Assembly: GCF_014297285.1 (NCBI RefSeq)
Contig: NZ_JACOQI010000007.1
Coordinates: forward strand, 1 to 64,000
DNA length: 64,000 nt
Direction of reading: 5' to 3'
Origin: Dysosmobacter segnis
GTDB taxonomy: Bacteria > Bacillota > Clostridia > Oscillospirales > Oscillospiraceae
Shown one piece after another: positions 47,981 to 59,221 of this stretch. The notes beneath the pieces were generated by a model. It ran no database searches, had not been told where the DNA came from, and saw nothing but the letters and a program-made list of their open reading frames with translations. The position numbers were made by a program, and so were the translations under genes. Positions within the stretch are counted from its first letter, which is position 1. Every line of letters starts with the position of its first letter.

Positions 47981-49375
47981 ATGGCATCCATCATCAAGAG
48001 AAAGAAAAACTATTCTATTGTTTATACCTATGTGGACGAGAATGGCGAGACCAAGCAGAAATGGGAAACCCGCACTTCCTATCAGGAGGCATTGAAGCGC
48101 AAGGCGGAGATCGAGAGTCAGAAAAGCTCCAACTCCTTCCTTCCGCCCACCAATCAGAATATTGCGGAGTTCCTGTCCGACTTCGTTTCCCTCTACGGCG
48201 AAAAGCGGTGGGGGGTGTCCATGTATGACAGCCAAAACTCGCTGATAGCCAACTACATCAACCCCATCATCGGGGATATGAAAGTGCAGGACATCACCAC
48301 GCGGGTGGTGGACAAGTACATCCAGACTTTGCAGAAAACCCCTGCGGTGAACACCGGGACACACCACGCCAAAACGGAGTTTGTCACCAACGCTACCATC
48401 GAGAAGATCATCAAACTTCTCCGCTGTGCCTTCAAGCAGGCGGTTCGGTGGGAGCTGGTTGCCAAGAACCCCTTTGACAATGTGGTGCTGCCCAAAGTGG
48501 AATACAAGAAGCGGGACATCTGGACCGCCGATATGATCCGCACCGCCCTGGATCAGTGTACGGACAGCAAGCTCTATGTAGCAATGAACCTGGCCTTTGC
48601 CTGTTCGCTGCGCATGGGTGAGATTCTGGGGCTGACCTGGAGCAATGTCCACATCTCCGATGAAGATATTGCCGATGACAACGCCTATGTCTACATCGAC
48701 AAGGAGCTGGCGCGGGCCTCCAAGCGGGCCATTGAGATGCTGGGGCAAAAGGACATCTACCATGTGTTCACGCCTCTGTTTCCCAACACCAGCACCAGAA
48801 TCATTTTAAAGAAGCCCAAGACCGATTCCAGTATCCGCAAGGTGTGGCTGCCCAAGACTCTGGCTTATATCCTGCGGGAATGGAAATCCGCGCAGGACGA
48901 GCTGCGAGCACTGCTCCGTGACGAGTATCAGGACTACGACCTGGTGGTGGCGCTGGCCAATGGCCGCCCCTGTGAGGACCGTATCATCCTGAAGTCGTTT
49001 GAGAAGCTGCGGGAGAAAGCAGGGCTTCCCAAAGTGGTCTTTCACTCCCTGCGCCATTCCAGTACCACCTATAAGCTGAAGCTCAACCACGGCGACCTGA
49101 AGGCCACCCAGGGCGATACCGGACACGCCCAGATCGACATGATCACCAGCGTGTATGCGCACATTCTGGACGAGGACCGCAAGATCAACGCCCAGAAGTT
49201 TGAGAGCGCCTTCTATGCCAATCCTGACCTGCGTTCGGTTCGTGCCCCGGAGGAACCAAAGGAACCGGCGCCCGCCACATTGGATTTGGAGGCCCTGGTA
49301 GAACAGCTTCGCAAGTCGCCGGAACTGGCCAACACACTGGCTGCATTGCTGGCGTCGGCCCCATCTGAAAAATAG
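47981..49375 (+). CDS. int: Tyrosine integrase of ICE-3
   Basis: The product has 464 residues, ATG at 47981 behind AAGGAAGG. An arm-binding N-terminus (residues 1-50) precedes a SAM-like domain (about 60-170). The catalytic residues are Arg in SLRMGEILGL near 210, HSLRHSS near 355 with His and Arg, TGHAQ near 380, and Tyr in SVYAHILD near 392. A C-terminal extension of about 60 residues is Glu/Pro/Ala-rich. It inserted the element at the adjoining tRNA-Arg gene. Confidence 0.95.
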   Translation: MASIIKRKKNYSIVYTYVDENGETKQKWETRTSYQEALKRKAEIESQKSSNSFLPPTNQNIAEFLSDFVSLYGEKRWGVSMYDSQNSLIANYINPIIGDMKVQDITTRVVDKYIQTLQKTPAVNTGTHHAKTEFVTNATIEKIIKLLRCAFKQAVRWELVAKNPFDNVVLPKVEYKKRDIWTADMIRTALDQCTDSKLYVAMNLAFACSLRMGEILGLTWSNVHISDEDIADDNAYVYIDKELARASKRAIEMLGQKDIYHVFTPLFPNTSTRIILKKPKTDSSIRKVWLPKTLAYILREWKSAQDELRALLRDEYQDYDLVVALANGRPCEDRIILKSFEKLREKAGLPKVVFHSLRHSSTTYKLKLNHGDLKATQGDTGHAQIDMITSVYAHILDEDRKINAQKFESAFYANPDLRSVRAPEEPKEPAPATLDLEALVEQLRKSPELANTLAALLASAPSEK

Positions 49376-49390
49376 GGCTGAAAAATCGTA

Positions 49391-49495
49391 TTAGCAAATC
49401 GGCGTTTTTTATTAGCAAGGCCGGAAAAATAGTTCGAAGCCAATTAGCAGGCATACAGCGGAAAATGTATAAAATCGTTCCGGTAGAGTAGCAAG
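49391..49495. repeat. TTAGCAA direct repeats, likely integrase arm sites
   Basis: TTAGCAA occurs at 49391-49397 and 49412-49418, with TTAGCA at 49444-49449 and TAGCAAG at 49489-49495. They lie between the integrase stop and the tRNA, where arm-type binding sites of tyrosine integrases are found. Confidence 0.6.
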
Positions 49496-49522
49496 AATGC
49501 TCTGAAAAAAAGATAACAAAAA

Positions 49523-49565
49523 ACCGCTGCAAACCATCGAAAAACGGCTTACAGCGGTCATTTTT
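49523..49565 (+). terminator. Terminator of the integrase gene
   Basis: ACCGCTG (49523-49529) pairs with CAGCGGT (49552-49558) and is followed by CATTTTT. It may also stop the minus-strand tRNA transcript partly. Confidence 0.65.
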
Positions 49566-49641
49566 GGCACCCCCGGCTGGGTTCGAACCAGTGGCCTGTC
49601 GCTTAGGAGGCGACCGCTCTATCCAACTGAGCTACGGGGGC
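49565..49641 (-). tRNA. tRNA-Arg (anticodon CCU)
   Basis: The minus strand encodes a complete 77-base cloverleaf including CCA. The acceptor stem is GCCCCCG/CGGGGGT, the D arm contains AGCTCAGTTGGATAGAGC, the anticodon loop is CTCCTAA (anticodon CCT in DNA) and the T loop is GTTCGAACC. Its 3' end faces the ICE-3 integrase, and it should be the attachment site rebuilt on integration. It reads AGG codons. Confidence 0.93.
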
Positions 49642-49664
49642 TTATACAGAAAATATTCAATTTT

Positions 49665-49734
49665 GCAGGGCTCCAGGATTCGAACGATTCGATTTTTAGG
49701 AGGCGTTCGCTCTATCCAGCTGAGCTACCGGGGC
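49665..49734 (-). pseudogene. Degenerate tRNA-Arg-like sequence
   Basis: The 5' half (GCCCCGG acceptor, GCTC...GAGC D arm, CTCCTAA anticodon loop) is that of tRNA-Arg(CCU). After the anticodon the sequence reads AAATCGAATCG and cannot form a normal anticodon stem, T arm or 3' acceptor. It looks like an old target gene whose 3' half was replaced. It is not expected to be functional. Confidence 0.7.
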
Positions 49735-49828
49735 ATAGATCTCATACTTTTCGCGGCACAGCAAGGGCTTTCAGCCTCGTCATAGCCGCAGTTTATTGTA
49801 TCCCATTTTGTCGAAGGTGTCAACGCAA

Positions 49829-49860
49829 AAAAGGAGCACGACTCATGCCGTGCTCCTTTT
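49829..49860 (-). terminator. Terminator of nifJ
   Basis: AAAAGGAGCACG (49829-49840) pairs exactly with CGTGCTCCTTTT (49849-49860) around an 8-base loop. It lies 19 bases past the nifJ stop codon and has T/A runs on both sides. Confidence 0.9.
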
Positions 49861-49878
49861 CGATCTGTCGGATGAGAA

Positions 49879-53445
<3,567 letters not shown>

Positions 53446-53540
53446 AAACTCTTACCTCCTGTCGGTGGATACCGTCTGCAGAACGGCTCTCACCGGTTTT
53501 TGGCATTTGGGCTCTCTCTTCTCAAACGCCATTCGCCGTA

Positions 53541-53569
53541 ATTGTAGCACTTCCTCTACAATTTGTAAA
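53541..53569 (-). promoter_or_regulatory. Promoter of nifJ
   Basis: On the minus strand TTTACA (53569-53564) and TACAAT (53546-53541) have a 17-base spacer. They lie about 100 bases before the nifJ ATG. Confidence 0.7.
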
Positions 53570-53741
53570 CAGAAAAGCTCAAATTTTGAAACTTAATCGG
53601 TTTTCTTGTTCTTTTTTGGAAAAATATGTTTATTTTTTAACTTTGCCGCCCTTTGGGTTCCCAAAAATCACGTAGTGTGGTACAATTTCTTTAATCAGAA
53701 AAATGTAAACAAAATTTTAACTTTTTTCAGGAGGTGCCGCT

Positions 53742-55259
53742 ATGGTCACCACTGTGCGTTCTCTGGGCCTCAACGGTATTGCCGGCTATGAGGTCACAGC
53801 CGAGTGTTTTCTCTCCGGCGGTCTGCCCGCCTTCGACATCGTGGGACTTCCGGACGCCGCCGTCCGGGAGGCCCGGGAGCGGGTCCGGGCGGCGGTGAAA
53901 AACTGCGGAGCAAAATTTCCCGTCAGCCGCATCACCGTCAATCTGGCCCCCGCCGGTACGAAAAAGGCGGGTACTGTCTACGACCTGCCCATCTTCGTAG
54001 GGCTGCTGGCGGCGGACGGAGATTTACCTACCCCGCCCAAGGACGCCGCCTTTATCGGTGAACTAAGTCTCACCGGTGCTCTGCGGGGCGTCAGCGGTGT
54101 ATTGCCCATGGCGCTGGCCGCCCGGGAGGCAGGTATCCGGACGCTGTACGTCCCGGCGGACAACGCTGCCGAAGCAACGCTGGCGGAGGGCTTGACCGTC
54201 TACGGTGTTCCGGACGTGGGCGCACTGGTGTCCCATTTAAAAAATGAAACCCTCCTCTCCCCTACCCCGGTCTGGGTACCGGAGCCGGAGGAAACCGGCC
54301 TGCCGGACTTGCAGGACGTGATGGGACAGGAGCATGTAAAGCGGGCACTGGAGATCGCCGCGGCAGGTGGACATAATCTTTTGCTGATTGGCTCCCCCGG
54401 AGCGGGCAAATCCATGCTGGCCAAGCGGCTGCCCTCTATCCTGCCGGAGCTGAGCCGTCCCGAAGCGCTGGAGACCTCCGGCATCTGGTCCGTGGCGGGG
54501 CTGACGGACCCCCGCCACCCTCTGCTGACCCAGCGGCCCTTCCGCTCCCCTCACCACACCACCTCCGCCGCCGCTCTGGCCGGCGGTGGGCCGTTGATGC
54601 GGCCCGGCGAGATCTCTCTGGCCCACAACGGCGTGCTGTTTTTGGACGAGCTGCCGGAATTTCACCGGGACGTGCTGGAGGCTCTCCGTCAACCCTTGGA
54701 GGACGGCATCGTCACCGTGGCACGGGCAGGCGGCACCCTGCGGCTCCCCGCCCAATTCCAGCTGGTGTGCGCCATGAATCCCTGCAAGTGCGGCTGGCGG
54801 GGCCACCCCTCCGGGAAGTGCATCTGCTCGGACAAAGAGGTGGAGAAGTACGTCCAGAAGATCTCCGGTCCTCTGCTGGACCGGATCGACCTCCATGTAA
54901 ATGTCCCCTCTGTGGAATACGAGGCCATGCGGCGAAAGTCCAAGCCGGAATCCTCCGCTCAGGTCAAGGAGCGGGTGGACGCCGCCCGGGCCATCCAGTC
55001 CAGGCGGTTTGAGGGCACCGGTATCCCCTGCAACGCCCAGATGACGCCCCCTATGGTGGGCCGGTTCTGCGAGCTGGATTCCCGGTGCGACGCGCTGATG
55101 AAGTCCGCCTTTGAGCGCATGGGTCTCACTGCCCGGAGCCATGACCGGGTACTGCGGGTGGCCCGGACCATTGCGGATCTGGACGGTGCGGAGCATATCG
55201 GCGTGGAGCATTTGTCAGAGGCCATTCAGTACCGGAATACCGACATTCTGAAGGGGTAA
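53742..55259 (+). CDS. YifB/ComM-family magnesium-chelatase-like AAA+ ATPase
   Basis: The product has 505 residues, ATG at 53742 behind AGGAGGTG. An N-terminal Lon-protease-like ChlI domain (about 20-140, LPAFDIVGLPDAAVREARER) is followed by Walker A IGSPGAGKSMLAKRL near 215-230. FLDELPEFHRDVLEALRQPL (Walker B) is near 305-325, and a CKCGWRGHPSGKCICS zinc motif near 346-360. ComM proteins are hexameric helicases that extend heteroduplex during natural transformation. In this genus the role is not known. It ends at a strong terminator. Confidence 0.93.
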   Translation: MVTTVRSLGLNGIAGYEVTAECFLSGGLPAFDIVGLPDAAVREARERVRAAVKNCGAKFPVSRITVNLAPAGTKKAGTVYDLPIFVGLLAADGDLPTPPKDAAFIGELSLTGALRGVSGVLPMALAAREAGIRTLYVPADNAAEATLAEGLTVYGVPDVGALVSHLKNETLLSPTPVWVPEPEETGLPDLQDVMGQEHVKRALEIAAAGGHNLLLIGSPGAGKSMLAKRLPSILPELSRPEALETSGIWSVAGLTDPRHPLLTQRPFRSPHHTTSAAALAGGGPLMRPGEISLAHNGVLFLDELPEFHRDVLEALRQPLEDGIVTVARAGGTLRLPAQFQLVCAMNPCKCGWRGHPSGKCICSDKEVEKYVQKISGPLLDRIDLHVNVPSVEYEAMRRKSKPESSAQVKERVDAARAIQSRRFEGTGIPCNAQMTPPMVGRFCELDSRCDALMKSAFERMGLTARSHDRVLRVARTIADLDGAEHIGVEHLSEAIQYRNTDILKG

Positions 55260-55264
55260 AGCCG

Positions 55265-55300
55265 AACAGGAGATGTGTCTAAAACGCATCTCCTGTTTTT
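55265..55300 (+). terminator. Terminator of yifB
   Basis: AACAGGAGATG (55265-55275) pairs with CATCTCCTGTT (55287-55297), followed by TTTATTTG. It starts six bases past the stop codon. Confidence 0.9.
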
Positions 55301-55355
55301 ATTTGTTTTGACGAAACATTTGTGCAATTTGACTATAAAAACTTTAAAAAATTTG

Positions 55356-55384
55356 TTGACAAAAACGATTACCTGGCGTATAGT
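55356..55384 (+). promoter_or_regulatory. Near-consensus promoter of a microprotein gene
   Basis: TTGACA (55356-55361) and TATAGT (55379-55384) are separated by exactly 17 bases. The promoter serves a 22-codon ORF that starts 33 bases further on. Its quality suggests high expression. Confidence 0.85.
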
Positions 55385-55417
55385 AGCGTGGAAATCAGAA
55401 AGAAGGAGGTACACACC

Positions 55418-55486
55418 ATGGCAATTCTGTTTACGGTCTCTATGCTGGCTGTGGCGGGCGGTATGATCTGCTCTCACGCGGAATAA
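55418..55486 (+). CDS. 22-residue hydrophobic microprotein
   Basis: ATG at 55418 follows AAGGAGGT with a 7-base spacer, an ideal ribosome site. The product is MAILFTVSMLAVAGG followed by MICSHAE: one short membrane-compatible helix ending in Cys, His, Glu. It is bounded by its own promoter (55356) and its own terminator (55531), so it is an independent transcription unit. No homolog is recognised. Possible roles are a membrane regulator peptide or a type I toxin-like peptide, or the RNA itself may be what matters. Confidence 0.65.
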   Translation: MAILFTVSMLAVAGGMICSHAE

Positions 55487-55530
55487 ACCGTCTCCAAAGA
55501 TAGACCAATTAAAAGAAATATGATCGAAGA

Positions 55531-55566
55531 AAGACCCGTCCTGCCAAATGGCAGGTCTTTTTTTAT
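55531..55566 (+). terminator. Terminator of the microprotein unit
   Basis: CCTGCCA-AA-TGGCAGG (55540-55555) with outer AGAC/GTCT pairing is followed by TCTTTTTTT. It is about 50 bases past the microprotein stop. Confidence 0.9.
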
Positions 55567-55634
55567 ATATTTGTATTCTTCGCTCCGTTTTGGGACATAC
55601 TGCGGACATCCGTTTTTATAAAGGAGGAACCGCC

Positions 55635-56246
55635 ATGTCCATCCCCTTTCAGGACAGTGAGACCGCCAAAAATCTTCTCCGCGCCTTTGCCGGAGAAAGT
55701 CAGGCCCGGAACCGCTATGACTTTGCCGCCAACCTCTGCCAAAAGCAGGAATTACAGGCGATGGCCTTTATCTTCCAAGCCACAGCCAAGCAGGAACAGG
55801 CCCACGCCAAGGTTTTCTGGGACCATCTGCAAGCCCTGAACGGTCAAAATCTGCCTATCTACGGCGCTTACCCCATTGAGGGCACCAACCGTGTTTTGGA
55901 GCTGCTGCGCGCCGCCCAGCACAACGAGCACGAGGAGCATGGTTCCGTATACCCCTCCTTCGCCGCCATCGCGACCCAGGAGGGCTTCCCGGAGGCCGCC
56001 GCCTCCTTCCGGCAGATTGCCGCCATTGAACAACTCCACGGCGAGCGTTTCGGCCTGCTGGCAGACCAGCTGGAAAGTGGGGCTCTGTTCGTCTCGCAGA
56101 TAGAGACCGGCTGGATGTGTCTGAACTGCGGCCACACCCAAAACAGTCTGGAGGCCCCGAAGCAGTGCCCCGTCTGTAATCACGGTCAGGGCTGGTTTAT
56201 CCGGTTGGAGTTGGCCCCTTGGTCTCCAGTGGTAAAGCAAACATGA
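55635..56246 (+). CDS. rbr: Rubrerythrin
   Basis: The product has 203 residues, ATG at 55635 behind AAGGAGGAA. An N-terminal ferritin-like four-helix bundle has the diiron ligands in FAGESQARNRYDFAA, KQEQAHAKVF, EEHGSVYPSF and AAIEQLHGERF. A C-terminal rubredoxin domain has CLNCGH ... CPVCNHG (about 161-182). It reduces hydrogen peroxide with electrons from NADH-dependent donors and protects the anaerobe from oxygen. It shares no operon with its neighbours. Confidence 0.96.
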   Translation: MSIPFQDSETAKNLLRAFAGESQARNRYDFAANLCQKQELQAMAFIFQATAKQEQAHAKVFWDHLQALNGQNLPIYGAYPIEGTNRVLELLRAAQHNEHEEHGSVYPSFAAIATQEGFPEAAASFRQIAAIEQLHGERFGLLADQLESGALFVSQIETGWMCLNCGHTQNSLEAPKQCPVCNHGQGWFIRLELAPWSPVVKQT

Positions 56247-56281
56247 ATTAAGAACTATGCCGCATCGGGAGCGGCAAGCAA

Positions 56282-56314
56282 AACAGGCTGAAAGCGACGC
56301 TTTCAGCCTGTTTT
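56282..56314. terminator. Bidirectional terminator between rbr and the TPK gene
   Basis: CAGGCTGAAAGC-GAC-GCTTTCAGCCTG (56283-56309) is a perfect 12-base stem with TTTTC on the plus side and A residues on the other. It serves both convergent genes. Confidence 0.9.
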
Positions 56315-56336
56315 CTTACATATGGTGTGAATACGA

Positions 56337-56975
56337 TCAGCCGCGCTGCACCTCCGGGAAATCCTTGATGAGCAACAGCAGTCCCTCCTTCACGGAGACC
56401 ACAGCGGTCTGTCCCGGCAGCACCTCATTGCTGGTACCGTACTGGTAGCCGCAATGAATTTCCCCGTTGTCCAGCGGGAACTTGCAGCCGGTCTCCGTGA
56501 TGCCCCGGGCGGTGCCGGTGATATTCACCAGAGAGTAGAAGGGAAACCGCTCCGGAATCTCCACCGGCTCCGCCCCCACCAGCTCCATCTCCGAATAGTC
56601 ATCCACCAGCAGAGCCCGTTTTCCCCGTTCCCGCAGCATCACCAACAGGTAGACATTTACCAGCGTATGATCCAGACGCCCGCCGGAAACGCCTACCAGT
56701 AAAAATTCGTCGAACCCCCGGCGCATGGCCTCCTTGGCCGCAAACACCGTGTCCGTATCATCCTTCTTCACCGGCAGAACGATAGTCTCCCGGTCAGTCT
56801 CCGGCTTTTCATGGGAATCGAAGTCCCCCACGATCAGATCCGGCTCCGCTCCCAGCGCCTTCTGATGTCGCAGGCCGCAGTCACAATAAATGAAAAAATC
56901 GTCAGGCCGGAAATATTGCCGCACCCGGTCATAGGTCCGGATCTCCGCACCGCCGATGATCACGCAGCGTCTCAC
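56337..56975 (-). CDS. thiN: Thiamine pyrophosphokinase
   Basis: The product has 212 residues. It makes thiamine diphosphate from thiamine and ATP, a cofactor needed by the pyruvate oxidoreductase encoded nearby. The N-terminus CVIIGGAEIRTYDRVRQYFR, FIYCDCGLRHQKALGAEPDL, VGDFDSHE and KDDTDTVFAAKEAM with GVSGGRLDHTLVNVYLL are the conserved TPK motifs. GTG at 56975 is chosen because family members start near MRRCVIIGG: an ATG at 57002 adds nine residues. It is read towards rbr and away from arcA. Confidence 0.93.
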   Translation of the reverse strand: MRRCVIIGGAEIRTYDRVRQYFRPDDFFIYCDCGLRHQKALGAEPDLIVGDFDSHEKPETDRETIVLPVKKDDTDTVFAAKEAMRRGFDEFLLVGVSGGRLDHTLVNVYLLVMLRERGKRALLVDDYSEMELVGAEPVEIPERFPFYSLVNITGTARGITETGCKFPLDNGEIHCGYQYGTSNEVLPGQTAVVSVKEGLLLLIKDFPEVQRG

Positions 56976-57094
56976 ATCTATCACATCCTTTTTCGCTATC
57001 ATACCCCGTTTTTTGCCGGGCCGCAATCTTTTTGCGGATAAAATCGCAAAAACCTGAAATCCTAACACTACCAACTGGAAAAAGGAGTGAGCCT

Positions 57095-58318
57095 ATGGAA
57101 ACAGGCATCCATAATACCTCCGAGATCGGGCGGCTGCGGAAGGTTCTGCTGCACCGGCCCGGTCAGGAGCTGGAAAACCTCATGCCGGAATATCTGGAAC
57201 GGCTGTTATTTGACGATATTCCCTATCTGAAGGAGGCCCAAGCCGAGCATGACGCCTTCGCCCAATGCCTCCGGGACGCCGGGGTGGAGGTGGTCTACCT
57301 GATCGATCTGGTGGTCAACTCTCTGACTTCACCGGAGGTACGGCAGGAACTGGTAACACAATTCTTAAAGGAGGCCGATCTGCCGGATGAGGCCGCAGGG
57401 AAGGCCGTAGCAGAATATCTCTCCGAACTGGATGACCGTGCCATGGTGTCTGCCATGATGGCGGGCATCCGCCGCAGTGACCTGCGAAAGCAGGGGGGCC
57501 GTCTCAGCGACCACCTGTCCGGTCTTGAGGAGGGCTATCCCTTTGCCGTAGATCCCATGCCCAACCTCTACTTCACCCGCGACCCCTTCGCCACCATCGG
57601 CACCGGCGTATCCATTCACAAAATGCACACCGTTACCCGAAACCGGGAGACCCTGTTCGGCCGGTTCATCTTTGAGCATAACCCCTGGTACCAGAACGCA
57701 CCTCGCTGGTATGACCGCAGTGCATCTTCCTCTTTGGAGGGCGGCGATATTCTGGTGCTGTCCCCTCAGGTGTTGGCGGTTGGCATCTCCCAGCGGACGG
57801 AGGGGGATTCTATCGACCAACTGGCCCAGACGGTGCTCTCACAAAGCAAGACTTTCCAAAAAGTTCTGGCCTTCAACATTCCCAAGAGCCGCTCCTTCAT
57901 GCATCTGGATACCGTGTTCACCATGGTGGACCGGGACAAGTTCACCGTCCATCCCAACATTCTCAGCGACATCACCGTGTTCGTCATGGAGCTGGGTGAA
58001 AACCAGCAGATGCAGATCCGTCAGGAGACCGGGCGGCTGGAGGATATTCTCAAGGAGCACCTGGGGCTTAGTCAGGTGACGCTGATTCCCTGCGGGCAGG
58101 GCAGCGTCATCGACGCAGCCCGGGAGCAGTGGAGCGACGGCAGCAACACCCTCGCCATTGCCCCCGGCGAGGTGGTGGTCTACACCCGGAACCACGTCAC
58201 CAACCGCTCCTTGGAAGAAGCAGGCATCCGCATCCACGCCATTCCCAGCGCCGAGCTGAGCCGGGGCCGGGGCGGCCCCCGGTGCATGAGTATGCCGCTG
58301 ATCCGGGATGACCCTTAG
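57095..58318 (+). CDS. arcA: Arginine deiminase
   Basis: The product has 407 residues, ATG at 57095 behind AAAGGAGTGA. It hydrolyses arginine to citrulline and ammonia, the first step of the energy-yielding arginine deiminase pathway. PNLYFTRDPFATIG near 161-175, FMHLDTVFTMVD near 267-278 (catalytic His), and GGPRCMSMPLI near 394-404 with the nucleophile cysteine are present. The length is normal. arcB and an arcD-like transporter follow, after a 900-base gap. Confidence 0.97.
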   Translation: METGIHNTSEIGRLRKVLLHRPGQELENLMPEYLERLLFDDIPYLKEAQAEHDAFAQCLRDAGVEVVYLIDLVVNSLTSPEVRQELVTQFLKEADLPDEAAGKAVAEYLSELDDRAMVSAMMAGIRRSDLRKQGGRLSDHLSGLEEGYPFAVDPMPNLYFTRDPFATIGTGVSIHKMHTVTRNRETLFGRFIFEHNPWYQNAPRWYDRSASSSLEGGDILVLSPQVLAVGISQRTEGDSIDQLAQTVLSQSKTFQKVLAFNIPKSRSFMHLDTVFTMVDRDKFTVHPNILSDITVFVMELGENQQMQIRQETGRLEDILKEHLGLSQVTLIPCGQGSVIDAAREQWSDGSNTLAIAPGEVVVYTRNHVTNRSLEEAGIRIHAIPSAELSRGRGGPRCMSMPLIRDDP

Positions 58319-59221
58319 CGGGTTCTTGCTCCCGCAGGGGGGGCGGTTCCCACCGCAGAATGCACTACTTTTCTTTTGAGATATCAAACGCACCAGATTG
58401 GTGCGAAGATGTGCGGCGATGCCGCACCGGATTGAATCCCCATTTTCTTTTCGTCTTGCCGAAAAGATTACCGGGGTTCCCGGCGGAACTGTACCGTTTC
58501 GGTACGGAGAAGCCAGGGGGATATTCTCTTTTGAAAAGAGAATATCCCCCCGGCCCCCTAAAGAGAAACGCGGGGGGATTTCGATTTCCCCCCGCGCCCC
58601 CTTGAAACGACACAAAGGGGCGGGCTGCGGCCCTAACACCGTCATGGCTATACGATTCCCGGCCCTGATGGGCCGCCAATCGTGCCATTTCCTCGAAAGC
58701 ACCTCGCTTTATCCGCCCCCGGCGGCGCTTTGGTGCTTTCCCCTTTGGAAACCCCTCTGAGGATGAGGGGGAGCGGCAGCGGGGAGAGGAGCAGAGGGTG
58801 TCCTCTTTGCGACCCAACGAATGCCATGCCCGCAAATGCGGGGACGCACTCAGGTCATTTGGGTACTTTCAGCGCAGCCGGCAGAAGACTTCTGATTTTT
58901 GTCGGCAGTTCGTACCGGCCGCTCCTTCGTATGGGTGAGTTGACACAAATGTGTCAACTCATCCCTGACATTTTTTCTTTTCCACCGTGCACGGCGCATT
59001 TTCTTTTTGATGTCTCAAAAAGAAAATGGGGGGTGCGTCCCTGCGGCGGTTCGCCGCGTCCCTTTGCGGAGCAAAGAGAATGTAAGAAACATTCCAATGG
59101 GCAAAGCCCATTTGGGTCTTCAATTCCGCATGGTATCACCATGCTCCCCTGCGCCGCAAAGCGGCGCCGTGCCCTCACAATTTCTAAATCAGTTTATAGT
59201 AAATCAAAAGGAGCGATCATC
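58319..59221. repeat. Palindrome-rich noncoding region inside the arc cluster
   Basis: No credible gene is visible in 900 bases. It holds a perfect 17-base-arm palindrome (GGGGGATATTCTCTTTT / AAAAGAGAATATCCCCC, 58516-58550), CGCGGGGGGA / TCCCCCCGCG (58569-58596), TGAGTTGACACA-AA-TGTGTCAACTCA (58936-58961) and CATTTTCTTTTTGA / TCAAAAAGAAAATG (58997-59028). Many shorter hairpins occur, such as GCGGTTCGCCGC. Related TTTTCTTTTGA..TCAAA motifs recur near 58370 and 59000. It looks like a patchwork of REP-like dispersed elements. Confidence 0.7.

Larger units (their letters stand above)
21456..49641. mobile_element. ICE-3, conjugative element integrated at tRNA-Arg (right part)
   Basis: The region contains a type IV secretion set (VirB6, PrgI, VirB4, C40 peptidase), TopB, a relaxase with MobC, and an excisionase-integrase pair at the end. 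It finishes against the 3' end of a complete tRNA-Arg gene on the minus strand, a usual attachment site for tyrosine integrases. The upstream part (repA, pcfB, virD4, 5' maff2) must lie left of the window because IME-2 interrupts maff2. The second attachment-site copy is not in the window. Confidence 0.8.

Noticed and set aside
58365..58835. 156-residue minus-strand frame and overlapping plus-strand frames in the arc gap
   Set aside because: They run through stacked palindromes, differ in every frame and have no ribosome sites.
58682..59221. 180-residue N-terminal extension of the arcB frame
   Set aside because: The extension runs through palindromic noncoding DNA and has no family match. 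The normal OTC start is at 59222 next to a ribosome site.
58319..59221. Hidden carbamate kinase (arcC) between arcA and arcB
   Set aside because: No frame has kinase motifs, and the region is palindromic and noncoding.
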